This document shows positions 18,620 to 26,905 of a DNA stretch of 52,784 nucleotides, piece by piece (position 1 is the first letter of the stretch; each line of letters opens with the position of its first letter). The position numbers and the translations under genes are program-made. The notes under the pieces are model-generated. The model was not told where the DNA came from and did no database searches. It worked only from the letters and a program-made list of their open reading frames with translations. This stretch comes from Shewanella profunda (lineage in GTDB: Bacteria; Pseudomonadota; Gammaproteobacteria; Enterobacterales; Shewanellaceae): contig NZ_JAKILG010000032.1 of NCBI RefSeq assembly GCF_023283765.1, positions 1 through 52,784 on the forward strand, given 5' to 3'.

Positions 18620-20749
18620 GTGTCTTTCTTTACTCACTTTTTTGGTGTCAGTTGGCAGCAAATGCAGGCCAAGGTGCGTTATCGCATATTAATCCTCACC
18701 TTGCTGCCTATCTTGCTGACGCTGGTGAGTTTAGTCTTTATCACTATCTACTGGAATATCAGTTATACAGGTAAGCAGCTGTTTATGAAGGTAAAAGCTG
18801 ACTTGGCGGTGGCTGAGAATACCTTGCAACAGGTACAATTTCGTCAGGAGAAGCAGCTCGAGAAGGTGATGACTTCTTGGGCTTTTCAAAATGATTTTCG
18901 ACCCATATTAAATGGTGAAATTGATCATAGAGCTAATATTGATGCCTTTCTGAGCCAACAAAAACAACTGCTTAATCTTGATTATCTACGCTTAGTCAGT
19001 GTCGCAGAGGCTGCGACAGATCCAGATTTACGGTTTATTTTACCTAAAATGGGCGGCCTATTACCTTATTCTGGCTTGATGGTGTTATCGCCTGAGCGTT
19101 TAGCGCGGATCGATCCTGAGTTGCCCGTTACCGCGAGTATTCCCATTGTTGCAACCTTGCGAGCCCAAAATCCGAGCAAGGAAGTGGAAGAGCGTGGTCT
19201 ACTCAGTCGTAGTTTACTGCCAGTACCTGATTTAGAGGGTAAGGTTGCTTGGTATTTGGATGGTGGCATCTTATTTAACCGCGATATTCGTATCGTCGAT
19301 CATATTCGCGATTTGGTATACGACAAAGGGACACTCCCAGAGCGTTCAATTGGTACGGTCACCATTTTTTTAGATAATATTCGTATTTCTACTAACGTGC
19401 CGTTGCACTTTTTTCCTAAAGGTAATGAAACTCAAGGCCGAGCTTTAGGTAGCTTAGTGTCAGAGGAAGTACGTGAAAAAGTACTCAATCGTGGTGAACT
19501 ATGGGTGGATCGTGCCTTTGTGTTCAATGATTGGTTTATTTCTGCCTATGCGCCTTTGGAGGATATTCGTGGTCAGCGAGTTGGCATGATCTACACTGGA
19601 TTCTCTGAGTCACCCTTTATTCATAATTATCTTTTGAATATCATTGAACTAGGCACAATTTTGATGCTAGTGCTACTCGTATCAGGCCTACTTGTTTATC
19701 GCGGAGCCTATAGCCTGCTGCAACCCATAGAACGTATCCATCATGTTGTGCAGGCGGTGCAGTCTGGGCGCAATATTCGGATCGGCGCCTTAGGCTTGGA
19801 TAGAGAAAACGAATTATCGAATTTGGCAGAGCAGTTTGATCGTATGCTCGACTTATTGCAACGCCGTAATGCACAGATCCAATCCGCTGCCGAGCAGCTT
19901 GAGATGAAGGTCGAAGAACGTACCCGTAGCCTTCAGGACAAGACCTTAGAGCTAGAGCGCAACGTTGCACTACTGAACGAAACTCGCCAACAGCTTGTGA
20001 CCAACGAAAAGCTGACCGCACTGGGTGAGCTAACCGCAGGCATAGCCCATGAAATTAATAATCCTACCGCGGTTATCCTCGGTAATATGGAGTTGATGCG
20101 CTACGAGCTGGGTGATAATGCGGAAGTTGTGAAAGAAGAAATTGATCTCGTGATCCAGCAGGTTATGCGCATAAGCACCATTATTCGCAGCTTATTACAG
20201 TACAGCAGGCCTGGTGAATTTAATGCTCCGCTAGAAATGCAATCTATTACGCCCATTATTGAAGAGATGATGGTGCTGGTTCGCCATTCGATTAAAAAGC
20301 AAGAAGTTATCTTGATCACAGAGCTTAGTGCCACTAGCCCTGTGCAAGTCAATCGACCGCAGCTGCTGCAGGTATTGATTAATTTGGTAGTAAACGCAGC
20401 ACATGCAATGGACGGTAAAGGTCGCATTTGGGTGAGAACCTATGACTGGTTGCAACAAGATATGCCTATAGGCGTTAAAATCGAGGTCGAAGATGAAGGT
20501 TCTGGGATTGCACCAGAGTTATTAGGCCGAATTTTTGACCCATTTTATACCACACGCAAGGATGGCACGGGTCTAGGTCTTTCACTCAGTTACGGCATTA
20601 TTAAGCGAATTGGTGGCGTGATAGAAGTGAGTTCAACCTTAGGTAAAGGTACTGTATTCACAATTGGTTTATACCATGAGGCGAAAGAAGAGCAGGAGAA
20701 TAATCCCTATGACGGATTACATTTCTCGGGAAGCGCCACTGAAATTTAA
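18620..20749 (+). CDS. Sensor histidine kinase, partner of the sigma-54 regulator
   Basis: 709 residues starting with GTG, with AGGAG seven bases ahead. An N-terminal membrane helix (~20-45), a ~290-residue periplasmic sensor region of Cache type, a second helix (~338-360), HAMP, a coiled coil rich in Glu/Arg (about 410-455), the dimerisation domain with phospho-acceptor H477 in LTAGIAHEINNP, and an ATPase domain with N-box LINLVVNAAHAM, G1 EDEGSGI and G2 GTGLGLSLS. The periplasmic sensor could read oxyanions or a TupA complex, but this is speculation. Its stop is followed immediately by the terminator of the opposing RyhB gene. Confidence 0.93.
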   Translation: MSFFTHFFGVSWQQMQAKVRYRILILTLLPILLTLVSLVFITIYWNISYTGKQLFMKVKADLAVAENTLQQVQFRQEKQLEKVMTSWAFQNDFRPILNGEIDHRANIDAFLSQQKQLLNLDYLRLVSVAEAATDPDLRFILPKMGGLLPYSGLMVLSPERLARIDPELPVTASIPIVATLRAQNPSKEVEERGLLSRSLLPVPDLEGKVAWYLDGGILFNRDIRIVDHIRDLVYDKGTLPERSIGTVTIFLDNIRISTNVPLHFFPKGNETQGRALGSLVSEEVREKVLNRGELWVDRAFVFNDWFISAYAPLEDIRGQRVGMIYTGFSESPFIHNYLLNIIELGTILMLVLLVSGLLVYRGAYSLLQPIERIHHVVQAVQSGRNIRIGALGLDRENELSNLAEQFDRMLDLLQRRNAQIQSAAEQLEMKVEERTRSLQDKTLELERNVALLNETRQQLVTNEKLTALGELTAGIAHEINNPTAVILGNMELMRYELGDNAEVVKEEIDLVIQQVMRISTIIRSLLQYSRPGEFNAPLEMQSITPIIEEMMVLVRHSIKKQEVILITELSATSPVQVNRPQLLQVLINLVVNAAHAMDGKGRIWVRTYDWLQQDMPIGVKIEVEDEGSGIAPELLGRIFDPFYTTRKDGTGLGLSLSYGIIKRIGGVIEVSSTLGKGTVFTIGLYHEAKEEQENNPYDGLHFSGSATEI

Positions 20750-20751
20750 GC

Positions 20752-20881
20752 AAAAAAAAGCCGGATGATGAGTCCGGCCACAAAAGAGTGTGTGTGAGCA
20801 ATGTCGTGCTTGCAAACTCAGGAGCACTTTAACAACTTCAGATTACCAGTCATCGGTGTTAAAGATGAGTTTTGGAACGCA
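20752..20881 (-). ncRNA. ryhB: RyhB iron-stress small RNA
   Basis: On the minus strand the 19-base core AAGCACGACATTGCTCACA (20811 down to 20793) is identical to the base-pairing core of E. coli RyhB. It is followed by a GC hairpin (GCCGGA/TCCGGC, 20760-20765 with 20773-20778) and eight T residues (20759-20752), a classic Hfq-sRNA terminator. Upstream there is a sigma-70 promoter overlapped by a Fur box. RyhB represses iron-using protein mRNAs when Fur-Fe2+ repression is lifted. Predicted start about 20881, length about 130 nt; both estimated from promoter spacing. Confidence 0.9.
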
Positions 20882-20882
20882 C

Positions 20883-20915
20883 GTTAACGATAATCATTCT
20901 CAATTGTGTTTGCAA
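20883..20915 (-). promoter_or_regulatory. Fur-repressed promoter of ryhB
   Basis: Minus-strand -35 TTGCAA (20915-20910), 17-base spacer, -10 TATCGT (20892-20887). Overlapping it, GTTAACGATAATCATTCTC (20883-20901, plus strand) matches the 19-base Fur consensus at 16 positions. Fur binding here would block RNA polymerase. Confidence 0.85.
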
Positions 20916-20976
20916 GCTATTTATTACAAAAAGTGCAGATCTTTACAAAATAGACATTGCATCTATTCATGCCGAT

Positions 20977-21435
20977 TTAGATCGTTTTACAGAGGTGTAA
21001 TTTATGATCGACAAGACTCTTAGGATCGGCTTTGAGTTCTGTAATCATGTATTGATTATTGATCAATAAATTAAGCATCCCAGGGAAACGGTTCATCGTC
21101 TTAACTTGAATGTGGTTGTAGCCTTGGCGGCGTGCCCATGTTTCTTGATATTCAAGGAGGCTCTGAGCTAGGCCTAGGCGTCGAAAGTCGGAAGCAACGC
21201 CTCCTAGCCAGCTGTAAAATATGGTTTCTTCTTGTTCATAACCCAGTTTGAAGCCTGCAAGTTCCCCTTCAACAAAAGCTAATAAAATTAAGCTGGTTTT
21301 GCCATCTAGTCGTTCAGCTAACGTTTCATTTGTAAGGGAGCGATCTAGTTCAGGAATTTGTTGACTGAGTTCAATAAGTTGCGTGGCTAGCTCGGACGTT
21401 AGTTTTGTCTCGGCTTTAATTTCAATAGAATACAT
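20977..21435 (-). CDS. GNAT-family N-acetyltransferase
   Basis: 152 residues. The acetyl-CoA loop is VASDFRRLGLAQSLLEYQETWARRQGY near residues 80-106, close to the R/Q-x-x-G-x-G/A pattern (here RRLGLA), and a long N-terminal helix region is rich in Glu/Leu. It would acetylate a small molecule or protein amine; substrate unknown. ATG at 21435 with GAGAG ahead. It ends about 60 bases upstream of the ryhB promoter elements, so readthrough into ryhB is possible. Confidence 0.8.
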   Translation of the reverse strand: MYSIEIKAETKLTSELATQLIELSQQIPELDRSLTNETLAERLDGKTSLILLAFVEGELAGFKLGYEQEETIFYSWLGGVASDFRRLGLAQSLLEYQETWARRQGYNHIQVKTMNRFPGMLNLLINNQYMITELKADPKSLVDHKLHLCKTI

Positions 21436-21534
21436 AATGATCTCTCATGAAAATCAGCCCTATTCAAGTGTTAACCTGAGTAGGGTAGCGCTATTAACGG
21501 GTCAAACTATAACAGGTCTGGCCAGTTGGGTTAA

Positions 21535-22194
21535 TCAGGAAAGTGATTTTTGCGGACTGGTTTGCAAAATCTTATCTTGTAAGACTTTTAGCAAAACACC
21601 ATAGGCGGGTAGAAATAGGCCTAAGCTGACGAGCAGTTTAAAACTGTAATCGACGGTGGCAATTTCAGGCCAGTGAGCCGCCATAAAACTATCGGATGAA
21701 GCGTAAAAGGCAACGCTAAAGAAGACTAAAGTGTCGACAAAATTACCCACTAGTGTAGACGCAGCAGGCGCAACCCACCAAGAGCGGCTTGTTCGCAGGC
21801 GAGCAAACACTGTGATATCCATCAGTTGACCTATCAAGTAGGCGGCAAAGCTCGCAAAGGCGATACGAAAAACAAATGTGTTCCATTGTGCAAGTGAATC
21901 AGCACCTTGGAAACTACCTTGATGGAATAGCACCCCCATTACATAGGAAATCATCAACGCAGGGATCATCGCTTTGAGAATAATGTTACGGGCGGCCTGT
22001 TGGCCAAAAATGCGTACTGTGAGATCTGTCGCTAAATACACAAATGGAAAGCTAAATGCGCCCCAAGTGGTATGGTAGCCAAACAGCTGAAATGGTAATT
22101 GTACTAAGTAATTGCTGACGCAAATAATCAGTATATGGAATCCTACTAATAGGAGTAAGGCGCGGCGGAGCTGCGCTGTGGTTAACATTAACAT
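21535..22194 (-). CDS. yhhQ: Queuosine precursor transporter, YhhQ/VUT family
   Basis: 219 residues, about six membrane segments. Family motifs: FSFPFVYLATDLTVRIFGQQAAR (residues ~46-68), FRIAFASFAAYLIGQLMDITVF and VGNFVDTLVFFSVAF. YhhQ imports preQ0/preQ1, the 7-deazaguanine precursors of queuosine in tRNA. Alternative ATGs at 22194 and 22188. The AAAAAGG ribosome-binding region lies inside the predicted preQ1 aptamer pseudoknot just upstream, which strongly supports the substrate. Confidence 0.92.
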   Translation of the reverse strand: MLMLTTAQLRRALLLLVGFHILIICVSNYLVQLPFQLFGYHTTWGAFSFPFVYLATDLTVRIFGQQAARNIILKAMIPALMISYVMGVLFHQGSFQGADSLAQWNTFVFRIAFASFAAYLIGQLMDITVFARLRTSRSWWVAPAASTLVGNFVDTLVFFSVAFYASSDSFMAAHWPEIATVDYSFKLLVSLGLFLPAYGVLLKVLQDKILQTSPQKSLS

Positions 22195-22200
22195 TTGTGG

Positions 22201-22240
22201 CCTTTTTAGTTGTGTAGGGCGGGGTGAGGGAACCCGCTAA
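22201..22240 (-). promoter_or_regulatory. PreQ1-I type riboswitch overlapping the yhhQ ribosome binding site
   Basis: Read on the minus strand: stem P1 GCGGG (22237-22233) pairs with CCCGC (22223-22219); the loop contains UUCCCUCACC, the GGUUC...CACCC pattern of preQ1-I; then an A-rich tail CUACACAACUAAAAAGG. The AGG at the tail end (22203-22201) can pair with CCU in the loop to make the H-type pseudoknot P2. That AGG is also the Shine-Dalgarno, 6 bases before the yhhQ ATG, so ligand binding would shut translation. Confidence 0.72.
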
Positions 22241-22438
22241 TATTCATTTATTATATTTGACGCTGTTACCGATCACAGCTTACTGAAATCGGGGCCGCCA
22301 TTATAGTGACCGTTTATTAAGATGCAAGCTTACTGTTTATTCTCGCACCAATTTGGAAGATGAAATCGAGACTCGGGACGTTTTGAGCTATCTATGCCAA
22401 ACTATCCTACACTTTTAAGACGCCAAAGGAGGAAAACG

Positions 22439-23173
22439 ATGAAACGATTCCTTGCAGTATTTTACCTATGTCTGGCTGCATTATCATCTACTGCGGCCGC
22501 GAGTCCGGTGATGGTCAATGTGGTGACTTCGACATGGGAAGGTTATGCTAATCCCGATGAAACAGGTTACTACTTTGATATACTCCAGCGTGTTTTCCCC
22601 GCATCAGAATGGCAGCTTAATGTAGAGTTTATGCCCTTTGCTCGAACACTCTATCTTATCGAGCACCAGCGTGCCGATATGGCTCTCAGTGTTTATCCGG
22701 GCGATATTAAGCAGAGTTTATTAAGTGACAATGCTGTGGAGGTAGACTCTATCGATGCAGCCGTTACGCCCCAGATAGCGGCAAACTGGGTTGGGATTGA
22801 AAGTTTATCCCATAGAAAAGTCCAAGCTATGCTTGCCTATCGGTATAACATGCTAACGCCAGTACCTATGTACTACGAAGAAAGCAGTAATATGCTCTCT
22901 ATGCTTAACAGTTTAAATGCGGGACGTATTGATGCGGTATTGGATTACCAAAAAGATATTCTTGCCTTAGTACCAAGACTCAAATCACCTCAAAACTTTA
23001 ATATTATTCAAGGTGTTATTAAAGCAGAAGCCTATTTTGCTTTTGCTGATACAGACAAAGGCATTATGCTTAAACAGCATTTTGATCGTGAGCATAAGCG
23101 CTTAATTGATTCGGGGGAGCAAGAGAGGCTTTACCTTGAAACCATCGACAAATTGAAGGCGAACAACTATTAA
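22439..23173 (+). CDS. Periplasmic solute-binding protein, family 3 type
   Basis: 244 residues with a signal peptide (RFLAVFYLCLAALSSTAAA). The fold resembles the amino-acid/polar solute binding PBPb family: TSTWEGYANPDETGYYFDILQRVFP at the start of the mature chain and a C-terminal lobe EERLYLETIDKLKAN-like helix. The ATG at 22439 has an excellent AAGGAGG eight bases upstream, whereas an in-frame ATG at 22394 lacks one. No ABC permease or ATPase lies beside it, so it may act alone as a sensor-like or orphan binding protein, a frequent situation in Shewanella. Ligand unknown. Confidence 0.75.
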   Translation: MKRFLAVFYLCLAALSSTAAASPVMVNVVTSTWEGYANPDETGYYFDILQRVFPASEWQLNVEFMPFARTLYLIEHQRADMALSVYPGDIKQSLLSDNAVEVDSIDAAVTPQIAANWVGIESLSHRKVQAMLAYRYNMLTPVPMYYEESSNMLSMLNSLNAGRIDAVLDYQKDILALVPRLKSPQNFNIIQGVIKAEAYFAFADTDKGIMLKQHFDREHKRLIDSGEQERLYLETIDKLKANNY

Positions 23174-23189
23174 AACCTTTTATTAAGCG

Positions 23190-24560
23190 CTATAGCTCGA
23201 TGAGAATTGACATAATGGTTGCGAGTTTATTTTCAAGCTCCTGCCATTCGGCTTCAGGATCTGAGCCAGCGATAATTCCCGCACCAGCAAATAGGTTAAT
23301 CCGACCCGGTTCAATCAGTGTGCAACGAATTGCGACCGAAAATTCACTCTCGTACTTATTGAAATAGCCACAGGCGCCTGCATACCAACCGCGCATATAG
23401 CCTTCACGTTGCCGAATAAAGTTCATTGCTGAATGTCGAGGTAATCCTCCTACTGCGGGTGTGGGATGCAGTGCTTGTAACAGTTGAAAATCATTGACTC
23501 CGGCCTTTAATTCGGCACGAATAGCTCTATGTAAGTGTTGGATATGATTAAGTTTAAAAATAGTAGCCAGTTCATCGGCACCCACATAATGGCTCAACGG
23601 CGTGAGCATATTAACAATATGGCTGCGGACAAGTTGGTTTTCGACACTATTTTTATTGTCTTCTAGCAGGGCATTTGCCAGCGCTATATCTTCTTCTTGG
23701 TTTAAGCCACGTACTGTTGTTCCTGCCAGCGCTTCGGTAAACAACTCCTGTTGGCGACGGCGAAATAAACGCTCTGGCGAACATGAGATAAAGGTGCGTT
23801 CAGGACTAAATTGAAATCCAAATTGGAAACTGTTGGGGTTACGACCTTGCCAGCAGGCAAGCACCATCCAAGGATCAACGGGTTCATTAACTTCAAGTTG
23901 CGTTAATCGAGATAACACCACCTTTGGAGTATCACGATTAAATTTAGGGTCAACCACTTGTTCGACTAATGTTTTCCAGCGCTGAAAATCGGGTCTGTCG
24001 CTACGTCCTAACAAAGTAAGTTTCGTTGGTGGTGCAAGCGGTTTTGCGGGTAGCACTGCTTCGATAGCGGCAATGGCATTGTCGATTTCAGTATGGGGAG
24101 CATTATCGGCAAAGTTCAGATTCACTCTCAAACTGAAATGTGTGCCACTACGCCTAAATTCGATGCGAGGTAACACAAAACGACTATTACCAAACTCAGG
24201 CCAAGATTCGATGGTGCGATCAAAGGCCACACCACCATAGTAACGAATATCTTGATTTGTCGATAAGGCCCGTTGTTGCTGGTATGCCATGGCGAGCTGT
24301 TGATCATCGACACCTGTTTCAAATCTAAAATCTTTGCAGGCACCGATTGTTGCGACTTCTTCAACTCTATCGCGCCCATGCCAGTAGATGCGTGGGTACT
24401 GAGTCTGGGAGGCAAGCCATGAGATTAAAGGCATAGATACAGTCGTCATGGACAACTGCACTATCGGTTCTATCGGAGGAACCTGCTTCAATTGAATGAG
24501 TTTGTCGATAAGAGACTTGAGGTCTTCAGACAGCGCATGAACGGGCAAATAGAACTCCAA
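23190..24560 (-). CDS. menF: Isochorismate synthase, menaquinone pathway
   Basis: About 456 residues, slightly longer than E. coli MenF. It converts chorismate to isochorismate, the entry to menaquinone synthesis, important for anaerobic respiration. The chorismate-utilising domain fills the C-terminal half: FQFGFQFSPERTFISCSPERLFRR, EALAGTTVRG, LHPTPAVGGLPR and the final GAGIIAGSDPEAEWQELENK. The first residues are preceded by no ATG; the TTG at 24560 is the likeliest start, without a clear Shine-Dalgarno, so the N-terminus is uncertain. menD and the other men genes are not adjacent. Converges with the binding-protein gene, 16 bases apart. Confidence 0.92.
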   Translation of the reverse strand: MEFYLPVHALSEDLKSLIDKLIQLKQVPPIEPIVQLSMTTVSMPLISWLASQTQYPRIYWHGRDRVEEVATIGACKDFRFETGVDDQQLAMAYQQQRALSTNQDIRYYGGVAFDRTIESWPEFGNSRFVLPRIEFRRSGTHFSLRVNLNFADNAPHTEIDNAIAAIEAVLPAKPLAPPTKLTLLGRSDRPDFQRWKTLVEQVVDPKFNRDTPKVVLSRLTQLEVNEPVDPWMVLACWQGRNPNSFQFGFQFSPERTFISCSPERLFRRRQQELFTEALAGTTVRGLNQEEDIALANALLEDNKNSVENQLVRSHIVNMLTPLSHYVGADELATIFKLNHIQHLHRAIRAELKAGVNDFQLLQALHPTPAVGGLPRHSAMNFIRQREGYMRGWYAGACGYFNKYESEFSVAIRCTLIEPGRINLFAGAGIIAGSDPEAEWQELENKLATIMSILIEL

Positions 24561-25026
24561 AGGTAATCGATAGTAAAGGTGCAGGCTAATGTAACTCTGT
24601 TAGCAACGGTGAATTTGAATCAAGTTATTGCATTCTTTTCAAGTACTTTACAGCTTGAGGATTCGAGTATGTAAATAAGAATCTTTCGCTCAAATTAAAG
24701 GCCGTTGCCGCAGGTGTCAAGATATAAGCCCTAAGCATGTGACTTTTACCATAGTCTCATTTTATGACGATAAAAAATGTGATTAAAATGGGTCTTTTTG
24801 TCGTTAAAACCAAGTTGTCTGGACATTTTGTCTTTTATTTCCTTGGTAACTTCCCCCTTTTGTTTTAATTAGTCGATCTGGGTTGGCTTTTGATTATTTT
24901 TCAGTTGAGGCTGAACAATCTCTGCCCACAATAGGTGATACATCTTAATTTTTATACATGACAACAATAATATGATGATCACTAATTCCCTCTCTAGAAT
25001 GTCTACTTTTACTGCGGGTAAAGGTG
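24561..25026. other. Gap upstream of menF with no intact gene
   Basis: About 470 AT-rich bases. It must hold the menF promoter near its left end. An imperfect inverted repeat (ACGATAAAAA near 24766 with TTTTTGTCGT near 24797) could form a hairpin. I looked for a cobalamin riboswitch in front of the receptor remnant and did not find its conserved boxes. Confidence 0.4.
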
Positions 25027-25305
25027 TTAATAATGGCGCTGGTGGCTAACTTGCAGAGGTACAGATTTAGCCGGTGCTTACCCTTTTTTAGATACAGCAG
25101 ATGGTACCGATATCCACAATCATCTGGTGGTAGCGATTTAGACGCTGAAGGATCTAAACATCTCGTGGATGTTAATCTCACGCAACCGCTCATTCGTGAC
25201 GTTTACCTGCGTGTCACTAATCTGTTGGATGAAAACGACTATCAGAGTGAGGCTCTGCCGCAGGCGGGACGTCAGATCTTTATTGACATTAATTGGCAAA
25301 CTTAA
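25027..25305 (+). pseudogene. Remnant of a TonB-dependent receptor, C-terminal end only
   Basis: The last ~45 codons before the stop at 25303 read DLDAEGSKHLVDVNLTQ then DVYLRVTNLLDENDYQ and AGRQIFIDINWQT, exactly the closing strands of a BtuB-like TonB-dependent receptor (the N-L-L/F-D-x-D-Y-x motif and terminal aromatic strand). Upstream, another frame gives GTDLAGAYPFLDTADGTDIH before a stop, so the rest is frameshifted or lost. An intact receptor has 600 or more residues. It ends 1 base before the ATPase gene, suggesting that receptor and ATPase once formed one uptake operon. Confidence 0.7.
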
Positions 25306-25306
25306 G

Positions 25307-26677
25307 ATGAAACTCCTAGAGCTACAAGGTGTTAGCTTTAACTATGACTGCCAGTTACCCTCCATATTACAGGAGGTTAACCTAAGAATTGGCTCGGGCC
25401 AATGCCACTGCATAAGCGGTCCAACGGGCTCTGGCAAGTCGAGCTTATTAAACCTGCTCGCGGGTGTGCTTAATCGTCCACATGAAGGTGAGATTTGGCG
25501 CACTCATCAACTCGTAACGGGTTTGGTTATGCAGGATCCTCAAACTCAATTACTGCGCCAAACTGTGGGAGCTGAGGTTGCCTTTGCGTTAGAAAATCTA
25601 GGCATACCCGTTGAAAAAATGCTGCCAAAAGTGCAGCTAGCATTACGACGAGTCGGATTATTTCTACGCCTTGACACTCAAGTGAGTACGCTTTCCCTCG
25701 GTCAAAAATACCGGCTGATGATGGCCGCCCAACTGGTATGTGAGCCGCATTTACTGTTACTCGATGAGCCTTGGGCGCAGCTTGATGATCATGGTGTGAG
25801 TGAGCTATTGGGGGTGATGGGAAATTTACTCCAAGAGGGTATGGCGCTGGTGCTGGTTGAACATAACTCCCCTGCCTTTGCCGATATTATTCAGTATTAC
25901 TGGCAGCTAGAGCGAGGCAAGCTCTCCGAAGGGATTTATACCGTCAATGACTCACCTCAAATAGAGGTATTTAAATGCAAAAACCACAGTAAACGAGAGC
26001 ACTTAGGTAAAGTGCTTGTGAAGGCTGATGCGTTTGATTTTGGTTTCGATAGTAACCCTGTTTTATTTAGGTGTCCGCAGGGATTCCAATTACAGGCAGG
26101 GGAAATCGTGACGTTAGTTGGAGATAACGGTTCTGGCAAAACGAGTCTACTGAAAATCCTTGCAGGGGTACTTAATATAAGACAAAGACTGCCTATCAAA
26201 GTCTTAGGAAGAAGGCCGAAACTCGGCGTTTATGGGGCAGAGCTTGGGTTATTAATGCAAAGGCCGAGCCGACAGTTATTTGAAACCAGTGTACTAGCCG
26301 AGATGCAATTTAGCTTAAAGCGATTTAAGCTTCCGAAGGAGCGCGCCGTCCAAATATTAGATGAGCTAGCCTTATCCTCTTTAGCCGAATTATCCCCCCA
26401 TAGACTGTCCTACGGCCAACAACATTTGATCGCCTTAGCATCCCTCGCTTGTTTGCGTCCTCGGGTTTTGTTATTGGATAATCCCTTAGCGGGTATGGAT
26501 AAAGATTACTGCGGTAAAGTCTGGCATTTGCTTACAGGTTTAAGCTCTCAAGGTTGCACCGTTTTACTTAGTAGCCATAGAAATATTGAACATGGCGCAG
26601 TTTCACGGCAATTGAGTTTGCGTAATGGACAATTGGTCGCAGAATACATGGCGTTGGATGAGCGATATGTGGGGTAG
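25307..26677 (+). CDS. Double-domain ECF-type ABC ATPase (EcfA1-EcfA2 fusion-like)
   Basis: 456 residues holding two ATPase domains. Domain 1: Walker A GPTGSGKSSL near 37, QDPQTQLLRQTVGAEVAFALEN (the Q-helix style of ECF ATPases), signature LSLGQ, Walker B LLLLDEP, switch VEHN. Domain 2: Walker A GDNGSGKTSL, QRPSRQLFETSVLAEMQF, signature LSYGQ, Walker B VLLLDNP, switch SSHR. In domain 2 the catalytic glutamate is replaced by asparagine (N392), so one of the two ATP sites is probably dead. ECF transporters import vitamins or metals with an EcfT and an S component; neither is adjacent. The ATG at 25307 starts directly after the receptor remnant stop. Substrate unknown. Confidence 0.88.
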   Translation: MKLLELQGVSFNYDCQLPSILQEVNLRIGSGQCHCISGPTGSGKSSLLNLLAGVLNRPHEGEIWRTHQLVTGLVMQDPQTQLLRQTVGAEVAFALENLGIPVEKMLPKVQLALRRVGLFLRLDTQVSTLSLGQKYRLMMAAQLVCEPHLLLLDEPWAQLDDHGVSELLGVMGNLLQEGMALVLVEHNSPAFADIIQYYWQLERGKLSEGIYTVNDSPQIEVFKCKNHSKREHLGKVLVKADAFDFGFDSNPVLFRCPQGFQLQAGEIVTLVGDNGSGKTSLLKILAGVLNIRQRLPIKVLGRRPKLGVYGAELGLLMQRPSRQLFETSVLAEMQFSLKRFKLPKERAVQILDELALSSLAELSPHRLSYGQQHLIALASLACLRPRVLLLDNPLAGMDKDYCGKVWHLLTGLSSQGCTVLLSSHRNIEHGAVSRQLSLRNGQLVAEYMALDERYVG

Positions 26678-26905
26678 TTGCAGATGCTTACGCCCGCGGA
26701 TATTTAATACTGCAGCACTAAGCGGCTAATATTGTAGCCGAACAGCTCAACAGTCTACTCCTATAAGAGTGCATGGTGATTTTCTAATGCACAGCTTAGA
26801 ATGAATTCTAGGCTTGCTCTATACTACCAAAGGAAGTGAGCCAAGCCTGTCCGAATCGAATGGACATTACAGTACTTTTATTAACTTATCCCTGGGGTTG
26901 CAGAT

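Noticed and set aside
20790..21023. Plus-strand ORF of 77 codons over the HK-GNAT gap
   Set aside because: It reads antisense through RyhB and its Fur box and shows no protein-like pattern; the RNA gene explains the sequence.
24561..25026. Cobalamin riboswitch ahead of the TonB receptor remnant
   Set aside because: Looked for the conserved B12 boxes and found none.
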